64,000 nucleotides of DNA from an uncultured Bacilli bacterium (lineage in GTDB: Bacteria > Bacillota_I > Bacilli_A > RF39 > UBA660): contig CAKPDF010000005.1 in the NCBI GenBank assembly GCA_934148535.1, positions 1 to 64,000 on the forward strand, written 5' to 3'. The translations under genes and the position numbers were made by a program. Position 1 is the stretch's first letter; each line of letters starts with the position of its first letter. Below are positions 54,377 through 63,231 of this stretch, piece after piece. The notes under the pieces are model-generated. The model worked only from the letters and a program-made list of their open reading frames with translations, had not been told where the DNA came from and searched no databases.

Positions 54377-55135
54377 TTAGCTACTTTTTTCCTCGTTAAA
54401 ATCTTCTTGTACTAAATCTTTTATTTGATAAGATTTTCCTTTAATATTCATAATTACTGAATGATGAACAAGTCTATCAACTATTGCTGATGCAATAGTT
54501 GTATCTCCAAAGACTTCTCCCTATTTTGAAGATGGTTGATTTGTTGTTATTATTGTTGGCTTATTTTCATATCTTTTTGCTATTAACTGAAAAAACATAT
54601 TTGCTTCTTCTTTTGTAATAGGTGAATAATCAATTTCATCTATTATTAACAATCTATACTTGCAATAGAATTTAATCTTACTTTCTAATCTGTTTTATTT
54701 AAATGCATTACTTAGATTTGTTATTAAATTATTACAACTTATAAAATACACTGAATTTCTTTTCTTTGCTGCTTCTATTCCTAATGCTGTTGCTAAATGA
54801 GTTTTACTAACTCCTGACTTCCCCATAAACAATACATTCTTCTTTTCTTCTATAAATTTTAATGTCGCTAAATCTGTTATTACATTCTTGTTTATACTAG
54901 GTTGATAATCAAAATCAAAATCTTTAATTTCCTTTATATAAGGTAAATGTGCTACTTTAATATTTGATTCTGCACGATTAATTTCTCTATATTTTAATTC
55001 ATTTTTTTAGAAAATGATTTAATCCCTTTAAAAATGGTAGATTATTATTTGTTATATAATCTATTTCTGTATTATACTGTTTTTTAATTCATATAAATTT
55101 AAATCATTTAATATATTTATTGTTTCGTTTAACAT
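54377..55135 (-). pseudogene. istB: IstB-like helper ATPase of an IS21 element, broken
   Basis: Reading the minus strand gives KNVLFMGKSGVSKTHLA (Walker A-like), RLLIIDEIDYSP (Walker B), TIITTNQPS and GDTTIASAIVDRLVHHS, all typical of IstB. At least two in-frame stops interrupt it (one replacing the Trp before GEVFGD, one after SNAFK) and the N-terminal part is out of frame. Inactive. Confidence 0.85.
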
Positions 55136-55261
55136 TTAATTCATCCCTTTCAAAAAATCATATATCTGTAAATCTGTATTTTCTATTTTATTTTTTATTT
55201 CTTCTTCACTTAGTCCATATAATAAATCACTTTTTAATATTTCTATTTTATCTTTGCTCAG
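55136..55261 (-). pseudogene. istA: C-terminal remnant of an IstA transposase
   Basis: About 40 residues (KIEILKSDLLYGLSEEEI ... YDFLKGMN) end in a stop that abuts the IstB ATG, the standard IS21 arrangement. The rest of istA is gone; the reading frame that continues upstream is IS30 end sequence and not real protein. Confidence 0.6.
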
Positions 55262-56969
55262 TTGCAAAACTAAGTTCCACTTTGAAGAAGTAAATTCCGC
55301 TGAAAGTGGTAAAAATACTACTATGTAATAAAATATAGTAGCTTTTTTCTGACTTTGGGTGTAAAATACTATCGATAAGTTGAATTTTACGTATTTTATT
55401 GCATACTTAAAAGAGATCGAGCCAATAAAATTTTTTTTGAATTTGTAAGTTCCATCTCTCAAATGTAGTATCACGTTTGATGATGCTTATTGTGCCATAG
55501 CCGGGCAGGCCTTCTTTCTTTTATGAAAAAGAAAGAAGAAAAGAAACCGGGAAATGTTGATTAATTAATCTTTATTCAATAAATTTTCAGAAAGATTAAT
55601 GTTGTTTGAGTCTATTTCAACAATTCCAAATAGTATGGCAATATTTTTGCCATACATAATACTAAATAATTGAAGTGGTGAGCAATTATTTAGTTTTTTT
55701 TCTTTTATATGAATTAATATGAGACATCATTAAATTAATATCTTCTTGTGTTAAGTTATCTAATGATGTTCCTTTTGGTAATATTCTTCTTATCATTTCA
55801 TGATTTACTTCGCAAGCATCTTTTTGGTTTGGTCTTCCAGGTTCACATTAAAATATTTTTGTTCTTAATTCTCCAGTATTCATATTAAATTCAATTTCTG
55901 TTGGATTAGAAAATTCAGAACCATTATCAGTAAGTATAACTGGAAATAATTTTTTAAATAATTCAATTCCAAATTTATTTTCAATCATATTAAAAATATC
56001 GATAACAGACTGAGCATCATTATGTTCTCTAATAAATGCTAGCATAAAAGAACAATTTACAAAGTGTATTGTAAGTAATACTTTTCCACCTTTAATACCT
56101 TCAACGGTATCCATTTCAACAATATTAATATCTGGATTGCTATTTAAAAAAATGGTGTAATCTTCGTATCTTCTATCATTTAAACATTCTTTGTCTATTT
56201 TATAATGAGTAATATTTTTAGTTCTTTGTCTAAATCTTACCTTTCTGGGTAAATCAATATTTCTTACTTCTAGTACACCTAAATTTACTAAATTATAAAT
56301 TTCTTTTTCAGAACACATAATAGTATTCTTATTATTAATCATTGCATGATGTATTGATTGTTTTTTATCATTAATAAGTGGAATTAAGATATTGTTGAGA
56401 TGTTCAATTTCTTTTTCTGGATACGTAATTCCTGTTCTAGCTTCTTGTAAATTATCTTTATATTCTTTAAAAGCATAAGTGAATCATAAAGTTGTTTACT
56501 TAATGTACAAATATTTCTTTTAGAACAACCATTACATACATATGGTGGTTTCTTTAATTTTTCACAAGATTCTTTTTTGTAATGTTCACATAATTTAGAA
56601 ATACACTTTTTTCCTTTTTTCTTATAAGGACAATTGTAGCGATGTAAACAATCAAAGAAAGATCTTCCAACAGCACCAGAATTTTTAAAGATAATATGAT
56701 TTTTAATCTCTTTTGATATAGTAGTACAATCTCTGGCAATATTTTTAGCAATTTGTTTAAAAGACAAATTATCTTTTAAACCACTTTCAATTTCTAATCT
56801 TTCGTCATAAGATAAATGTTTATTCTTCATAATATAAAACTCCCTTCAAAAAAAGAATAAGCATCATCGACTGACTATTATAAACTATTGAAGAATTAAA
56901 TTTCACTGTTTTATTTTGTATAAGTAAATTCCATATTTGTAAAAATAAGGGTAGAATTTACTTTTGCAA
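55262..56969 (-). mobile_element. Degenerate IS30-family element
   Basis: The left end TTGCAAAACTAAGTTCCAC (55262-55280) and the reverse complement of the right end, TTGCAAAAGTAAATTCTAC (56951-56969), are imperfect terminal repeats. Between them lie a broken transposase gene and about 300 bp of non-coding sequence with a GC-rich CCGGGCAGGCC patch and an inverted repeat (CTTCTTTCTTTT at 55511-55522 with 55527-55538). Confidence 0.75.
55565..56830 (-). pseudogene. IS30-family transposase, frameshifted and interrupted
   Basis: The N-terminal part (KNKHLSYDERLEIESGL, then the FKQIAKNIARDCTTISKEI HTH and a Cys-rich segment) is intact to about 56384. After a frameshift the DDE domain continues (VEMDTVEG, then VILTDNGSEFSNP with the second Asp), is cut by an in-frame stop near 55848, and the last part (CEPGRPNQKDACEVNHEMIR, INSYKRKKLNNCSPLQLF) reads on to 55565. 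Not functional as it stands. Confidence 0.88.
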
Positions 56970-57111
56970 GTCAAGCCTTTAACTTTTTAACCTAAAAAAA
57001 TATAAAATTAACTTGTATATTATATCAATTTTTGTTATAATTTTAGTAGAGTAATATTAATTAGGATAGAATTATGGTTGTGATTTTTTATTTTAACTGT
57101 GAGGTGTTTTA
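56831..57111. other. Non-coding stretch: IS30 end and promoter of the 1846-residue gene
   Basis: It holds the right terminal repeat of the IS30 element and, beyond it, TGTTATAAT (TATAAT 57036-57041), a likely extended -10 for the giant gene at 57112. No ORF is supported. Confidence 0.55.
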
Positions 57112-60100
57112 ATGAGAAATTTTAATAAAATTATTTTTTTATATATTTTTATATTTGTAATGTGTATGGGAGCCTCTTTTGCATGGTATGCTTGGAAAAG
57201 TAGTGAAGTTAATGTAAATGTTAATTTTGCTGATTTAGATCCATATATCAAATATACTCCTCTTACTATAAAAGAAAGTGATAAAAACAAAACACTTACT
57301 GAAAGTAATGATTATACAGGGGGTATTGGATATAATTTAACATTTAATAAAAATGCTAATGGAGATAATTTAGATGCTTATGGACAAAATTATTTAAAAG
57401 TAACATCTACAACTGATTCTGATATATTTAAAGCTTCTAATTTTAAATGGACTTTAGTAAGTGTAAATGATAGTACTAGAACTGTGATAAGTACTGGTAA
57501 TTTTGTTGGAGAGAATGTAGTAGAAGGAAATGATACAAGTAAAATGATACCTATTAGTATTGACTTTTCTTTAACAAAAGAAAGTCAAAATACTAATTAT
57601 GAATTTTATCTATGGTTAGATAGTAATAGTCATCAAAATGTAGATATTAGTGGTAAAAATATAACTGTATCTATGGCATCTAATGCTAGTACTATTAAAA
57701 ATGTGGATGAAATGTATATTAGAAGTATTGAATACGAAGTAGGTATAATTAAAAAATTTACTGCTTATTCATCTAAATATGATATAACAGGATATAAAAT
57801 AATTAATACAGAGACTACACCTAGTTATAGTGATAACAATTGGATTGCAATAAGTAGTGATAATTCCACTACTGAAGCTGCCACTATAGAAAGTGGAAGA
57901 GTAGTTACGATAAACCCTAATAAAACTATGGATATAATTAATAATATTTGTATTAAGAATGAAAATAACGAAGTATATTGTAAATCTATTGGTAAATATA
58001 GTGATGAAATAGATAGACCTACTGGTACACTATGTAATAATCTTACTTATAATGGAAATTCACAACAATTAGTAAGTTCTACTAGTGGAGTAGGATATAC
58101 GTTAAGTGGATATAATCAAAAAAATGCAGGTACCTATACGATAACTGCAACATTAAAAGATAATTATTCATGGAAAACGAGTGTTAATGGTTCTTATACT
58201 GATAAAGCTACTTTTGATTGTAATATAAAACAAAAAACTTTAACTGTAAAAGCATTAGATCAAACAATTTATTATGGTGATACTATAAGTCAGGGATTAA
58301 ATATGATTACTAGTACTGGATTAGTTGAAAATGATTCAATTACAAGTATTATTTTAACACCTAGTACTACTGAAGTTACAAATAATGGTACCATAACACC
58401 TGGGGTATCAGCAATATTTAATAATGATGGCGATGATACTATGGGTAATTATAATATTACATATGAAAAAGGTAAATTAATTATAAAAGATTTAAGTATA
58501 GAAACTGCAGAAATAACATTGAATCAAACAACTTATACATATGATGGAAATGAAAAGAAACCTACAACTACAGTAGTATTAAATAATAAAACTTTAGTAA
58601 ATGGTACAGATTATACAGTAAGTTATAGTAATAATAAAAATGCTGGAACAGCTACAGTAACAATTACTGGTAAAGGTAATTATACAGGAAGTAAGAGTAT
58701 TAATTTTACAATAGATAAGAAAGCAAATTCATTAACTGTTACAGCCAAGACACTTACATATAACAAAAAAGCTCAAGCTTTAGTAAGTGTATCAAATACT
58801 CAAGGTACAGTATATTATGCAGTAGGTACAGAACTTACAAGTAGTAATTATTCTTCAAGTGGAAGTACAACAATTCCAACTAAGATGAATGCTGGAAGTT
58901 ATACGGTATACTATTACACTCGAGGAAATGATAACTATCAAGAAAAAAAAGGAAGTGTAATTTCTACTATAAATCCTTATAATTTAAGTAATGCAACTAT
59001 AGCATCAATATCTAATCAAACATATACAGGAAGTGCGATTACTCCAACTCCAGCAGTAACAGTACCACTTCCTCCTGGAAGTACAACTACTTTAGTAAAT
59101 GGTACAGATTTTAATTATAGTTATAGTAACAATAAGAATGCAGGAACAGCAACAGTTACAGTTACTGGTAAAGGAAATTATACAGGTACTAAGAGTATTA
59201 ACTTTACAATCGTGTATAAAACATATACTATTACTTTAGATAATCAATCAGCAACAAGTGCTGGTACTACAATATTATATGGAAGATATGCTGACGGTAT
59301 TTATTTAGATAGTGCATATAGTAAAAAAATGACTACAAGTGCAAATCCTATAACAAAGCCAAGCAAGACAGGAAATACTTTTGGAGGATATTACACTGCT
59401 ACTAACGGTGGAGGTACTCCATTAATAAATGCTAGTGGTAATATAACTTCATCATTTACAAATACTTTATATAATAATAATGTTACTCTATATGCAAAAT
59501 GGAGTGTAAATAACTACACAATTACCTTCAATGCAAATGGTGGAAGTGTATCTACAGCAAACAAATCAGTTACTTATGGAAGTACATATGGTGATTTACC
59601 AACACCAACTAGAACTGGTTATACATTTATAGGTTGGTTTACAGGAAATGCAACAAGAGATAGTAGTCAAGCATATAAAGATCATCCTATGCTATATTAT
59701 TCAGATACATATTCTGATTTATATAATGCTTTTGGCTATAATGAGAAATCTTTATATAACCATTATCTTAGTAATGGGAAAAGCGAAGGAAGAAGAATAT
59801 CACAATATATATCTTCAGATACAGTAGCAATAACAAGTAATACTACATTATATGCAGGCTGGTATCCAAATCCAAATACCTATACAATAACATATTATGG
59901 TAATGGAGGAAGTTCTGATCAATATGGGACATCTTGGAGTAATACAGCAACCTATGACTCAACATACACTGTAGAAAGTAATTGGTATACACGTACAGGT
60001 TATACATTTGCAGGATGGACTACTAATTCAGATGGAACAGATGATGGATATGGATGGACTGGTTGGAGTGGAACATGGAAATATGATAATGGACAATATG

Positions 60101-62652
60101 GTATTAGTAATAATGCATTAAATTTGTATGCAAGATGGAGTGTAAATTCTTATACATTATCTATAACTAAAGGAACTGGAGTAGGTACAATATATTATAA
60201 AGTAAATGGAGCTTCTAGTTATACATCATCAACATCAAATGTATCTGTTGGTGTAAACTATGGAACAACATATTATTATTATGGAACAGCTAGTACTGGA
60301 TATTATATGACAACTTGTACAGCATCTTCTCCTTGTAGTGGAACAATGGGAACAAGCAATGTTTCAAAATCTTTAACAGCATATGAATCAGTATATCAAT
60401 TATATAATTCTTCTGGTACTTCAACTGGTTATGCTAATAGTTTAGCAAATGCTATATCTAATGTATCATCTGGTGGTACAGTTAAAGCCCTTAAAAATAA
60501 TAGCTCTGGGGCTGTTACAATATCCAAAAATGTTAAAATCAATACTAATGGTAAAACTATTACTTTATCTAATTCAATTACAAATAGCGCTACTACTGAA
60601 ATAACTGGTAATGGTACGTTATATTATTCATCAGGTGTTGTAATATCAAATAAAGGTAATTTGACTATTTCTAATAGTACAATTAAAACTGATTATACTG
60701 CTGTGATTAGTATGTCTGCTGGTACTATAAATGTAAATGGGGGAACATTTGTGATAAATGCTAGTAATTGTAGTAATGGATGTGCTCCTTTTGCACCAAC
60801 AGGTGGTACTTTAAATATAAATGGTGGAACATATCAAGGAACTAACTTAAACTTCTTAGTTATAAATGGTGGAGGTACAGTTAACTTTGGACAAACTAAA
60901 TCATTAACTGTATCTGGAATTGCAATTTGGAATAATTCAGGAACTATTAATTTTAAACAAGGAACATTAAAAGATGTTACTAATGCTATAACATTACAAG
61001 GTGGTACTGCAAATGTAAGTGGTGGTAGTATTACAGCTTCGGGTCAAGCAATTTCTGTTAACGGTGGAGAAACTAATATTACAGGAGGTACATTGACAGG
61101 GGCTCATGGAATTTTATCTAGTTCAGGAACTGTTAATATAACTGGTGGAAGTATAGTTGGTAGTAGCTATGAGGCTATTTATAATAATGGTGCTACTGTA
61201 AATATTGGTACAAGAGATAATGTGGTAAATGATGTACCAGAACTTCATAGTTCTAATTCTTTAAGTTTTAATAATGTAAGTGGTACATGGAATTGGTATG
61301 ATGGAGTTTTGTATGGACCTAAAAGTACATATAATTTCAATTCTGCACCATCTGCTACTGAGACTGGTTATTCGGCTGTTACTGTTGTAGATGCAACTAA
61401 TGGTTATAAAACTTATTTATTGAAATCTTCTGATATGGTTTATAGATTATTTAATTCTAGTGGTAAAATTACTGGTTATGCAGCAAATTTATCTGATGCT
61501 ATAACTAATACTTCTAGTGGTGGTACTATGTTGGCTTTAAAAAATAATACTTCTGCTGGGGTTAATGTGCATAATAATGTTACTTTGGATACCAATGGCA
61601 AGACTATAACTATGACTGGTTTGTTGGTTAATTCTGCTGGATATACTTTAAATATAAAAGGAAATGGAACGATTACTTCTTCTTCATCTATCGATGAATT
61701 ACTTTATGTTTTGGGAACTACTAATTTATCTGAGACAACATTACAATGTACATCATCTAATTGTAAAAGAGTTGTTCTTCAACGTGGTACGCTTAATATG
61801 TCTAGTGGTACTATAATTCACACTGCTGGTAGTGCTGTGACGAGTGAAAAAGGTACTTTTAAAGTTACAAGTGGTAGTATTATAGGAAGTTCTGGAAATG
61901 GAATTTCAGTTTCAGGTGGTAATGTTAATCTTGTAACCTCTGATAAAAAAATTACTGTTTCAGGTTTATATTATGGGATTATTTCTGGTGGTGCTAAAAC
62001 TGCAGATGTTGACTTAAATATTAGTTCTGATTCACCAACAAGGATTATGATTTATACTACTTCTCAGGATAATGGTTCATCTACTGCTATTTCTATGGAG
62101 GGTCATGATGATTCTAATAATTTTGTGGTTACTTCTTCAATAGAAGGTGCAACATTTTATTCTTATGGGCATGCTATGAATAATGGATTATATAATACGA
62201 TGACTGTTTCTAATGTAGTTATGGAATCTAGAAATATTACTCTTTACAATAGAGGAATGTTATATTTAGGATATGATCCTACTGTTGGACATGTTGATAA
62301 TAATTCTGGTGCTGATGTTAGTATTGCCAATGTTGATACTTATGATGTATGTAATTATACTGGAGGAACTATATATATGGGAAGAGGAACATATGTATAT
62401 GATGTTCGTGATACTTCTAGTATTACAAATGATAGTACAAAGAAACCATTCGCAAATTATGGTACTATTTATCTAAATGGTGGTAGAATATATTATAACT
62501 ATGGGGTTAATTCGTCATTTTATAATTTAGAAGGTGGTACTGTTGTACAGTCTGGATGGGGTATTAATAATGTTAGTACTACTTATACTTTTAATTATTA
62601 TAACAAAGGTGCTTCTTATAGTATACGTAGGTATAGTTCTAAGAAAAGTTGA
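57112..62652 (+). CDS. Giant mosaic adhesin (1846 residues)
   Basis: SipW-type signal helix ending MGASFAWYAWKSS. Residues to about 285 are a beta-rich domain duplicated at 39884. Then come MBG-like and Ig-like modules (YSNNKNAGTATVTITGKGNY occurs twice in near-identical form), InlB B-repeats (YTITFNANGGSVST ... GYTFIGWF, and GYTFAGWTTNSDG), the first of which carries an inserted YSDTYSDLYNAFGYN ... SLYNHYLSNG segment. From about residue 1090 two tandem beta-helix modules follow, each opening with an LFNSSGKITGYAANL-type motif and an NTNGKTIT strand. No C-terminal anchor. Codon usage is A-rich up to about 60.4 kb and then turns to the T-rich local style. GAGGTG precedes the ATG. Confidence 0.88.
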   Translation: MRNFNKIIFLYIFIFVMCMGASFAWYAWKSSEVNVNVNFADLDPYIKYTPLTIKESDKNKTLTESNDYTGGIGYNLTFNKNANGDNLDAYGQNYLKVTSTTDSDIFKASNFKWTLVSVNDSTRTVISTGNFVGENVVEGNDTSKMIPISIDFSLTKESQNTNYEFYLWLDSNSHQNVDISGKNITVSMASNASTIKNVDEMYIRSIEYEVGIIKKFTAYSSKYDITGYKIINTETTPSYSDNNWIAISSDNSTTEAATIESGRVVTINPNKTMDIINNICIKNENNEVYCKSIGKYSDEIDRPTGTLCNNLTYNGNSQQLVSSTSGVGYTLSGYNQKNAGTYTITATLKDNYSWKTSVNGSYTDKATFDCNIKQKTLTVKALDQTIYYGDTISQGLNMITSTGLVENDSITSIILTPSTTEVTNNGTITPGVSAIFNNDGDDTMGNYNITYEKGKLIIKDLSIETAEITLNQTTYTYDGNEKKPTTTVVLNNKTLVNGTDYTVSYSNNKNAGTATVTITGKGNYTGSKSINFTIDKKANSLTVTAKTLTYNKKAQALVSVSNTQGTVYYAVGTELTSSNYSSSGSTTIPTKMNAGSYTVYYYTRGNDNYQEKKGSVISTINPYNLSNATIASISNQTYTGSAITPTPAVTVPLPPGSTTTLVNGTDFNYSYSNNKNAGTATVTVTGKGNYTGTKSINFTIVYKTYTITLDNQSATSAGTTILYGRYADGIYLDSAYSKKMTTSANPITKPSKTGNTFGGYYTATNGGGTPLINASGNITSSFTNTLYNNNVTLYAKWSVNNYTITFNANGGSVSTANKSVTYGSTYGDLPTPTRTGYTFIGWFTGNATRDSSQAYKDHPMLYYSDTYSDLYNAFGYNEKSLYNHYLSNGKSEGRRISQYISSDTVAITSNTTLYAGWYPNPNTYTITYYGNGGSSDQYGTSWSNTATYDSTYTVESNWYTRTGYTFAGWTTNSDGTDDGYGWTGWSGTWKYDNGQYGISNNALNLYARWSVNSYTLSITKGTGVGTIYYKVNGASSYTSSTSNVSVGVNYGTTYYYYGTASTGYYMTTCTASSPCSGTMGTSNVSKSLTAYESVYQLYNSSGTSTGYANSLANAISNVSSGGTVKALKNNSSGAVTISKNVKINTNGKTITLSNSITNSATTEITGNGTLYYSSGVVISNKGNLTISNSTIKTDYTAVISMSAGTINVNGGTFVINASNCSNGCAPFAPTGGTLNINGGTYQGTNLNFLVINGGGTVNFGQTKSLTVSGIAIWNNSGTINFKQGTLKDVTNAITLQGGTANVSGGSITASGQAISVNGGETNITGGTLTGAHGILSSSGTVNITGGSIVGSSYEAIYNNGATVNIGTRDNVVNDVPELHSSNSLSFNNVSGTWNWYDGVLYGPKSTYNFNSAPSATETGYSAVTVVDATNGYKTYLLKSSDMVYRLFNSSGKITGYAANLSDAITNTSSGGTMLALKNNTSAGVNVHNNVTLDTNGKTITMTGLLVNSAGYTLNIKGNGTITSSSSIDELLYVLGTTNLSETTLQCTSSNCKRVVLQRGTLNMSSGTIIHTAGSAVTSEKGTFKVTSGSIIGSSGNGISVSGGNVNLVTSDKKITVSGLYYGIISGGAKTADVDLNISSDSPTRIMIYTTSQDNGSSTAISMEGHDDSNNFVVTSSIEGATFYSYGHAMNNGLYNTMTVSNVVMESRNITLYNRGMLYLGYDPTVGHVDNNSGADVSIANVDTYDVCNYTGGTIYMGRGTYVYDVRDTSSITNDSTKKPFANYGTIYLNGGRIYYNYGVNSSFYNLEGGTVVQSGWGINNVSTTYTFNYYNKGASYSIRRYSSKKS
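57136..57965 (+). repeat. 830-bp duplication, copy 2 (copy 1 at 39905-40734)
   Basis: Gap-free match to copy 1, with substitutions only towards the 3' end (for example around 57698-57708 and 57838-57934). Both copies begin inside the signal-peptide codons. Confidence 0.9.
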
Positions 62653-62660
62653 GGTGAACA

Positions 62661-63158
62661 ATGAAGAAAAAGCATATTAAAATTTTAATTATTTTTATGG
62701 TTTGCATATGTTTGATTTTAGGAATATTTATTTTGAGAAATTATTTTTTCGGTGATAATATTATTTCTAAGAGAAATGAAAAATATCTTTCTGAAGCTAA
62801 TGGATATATTTATATGCATAACAAGAAAAATGTTAAGGTTGTTGATAATGAAAAAATTAATATTTCAAAAAAAGTAAAAGAAAATCACATATATGACTTA
62901 TTTAAATTTGAAAATGCACAAATATATTCAAAAAATGGTCTTAGTTATTTTGAGTTTGATGTTACTAATTTGTCTTATGTTCCGAAGAATGAACTTCCAT
63001 ATTATATTATGATTAAATTTTATGACAAAAATAAAAATATTATATATGTAGAAAGCTATCAAGTGCCAAATTTGGCACAATCGGAAAAGAAACATGAAAA
63101 AATTGAATATCCTTTTGATATTACTAATGCTTATGATTATGAATTTTGTTTGTTCTAA
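62661..63158 (+). CDS. Small membrane-anchored extracytoplasmic protein
   Basis: A basic start and a helix (about residues 7-28) precede about 135 outer residues. The last 75 (LSYFEFDVTNLSYVPKN ... IMIKFYDKNKNIIY) look like a single immunoglobulin-like beta domain of the FxLYD kind. GAGGTG precedes the ATG, 8 nt after the giant adhesin stop, so it is probably co-expressed and may help anchor or assemble the adhesin (inference). Confidence 0.7.
   Translation: MKKKHIKILIIFMVCICLILGIFILRNYFFGDNIISKRNEKYLSEANGYIYMHNKKNVKVVDNEKINISKKVKENHIYDLFKFENAQIYSKNGLSYFEFDVTNLSYVPKNELPYYIMIKFYDKNKNIIYVESYQVPNLAQSEKKHEKIEYPFDITNAYDYEFCLF
63063..63078. promoter_or_regulatory. Perfect 16-bp palindrome upstream of gap
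   Basis: GTGCCAAATTTGGCAC lies within the end of the preceding gene, about 150 bp before the GAPDH start. It could be an operator or only coding sequence. Confidence 0.25.
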
Positions 63159-63231
63159 ATTGTTAATAATTATAGTTAATATATTGTATTATTTCATTTG
63201 ATTTGGTAAAATTATTATAGGAGATGATATG

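Noticed and set aside
55136..55474. A 112-codon minus-strand frame
   Set aside because: It joins the istA tail to the end sequence of the IS30 element and is not a real protein; only the last 40 residues or so have meaning.
63063..63078. A CggR-type operator for gap
   Set aside because: The palindrome is inside a coding sequence and does not match the known direct-repeat operator; kept only as a low-confidence site.
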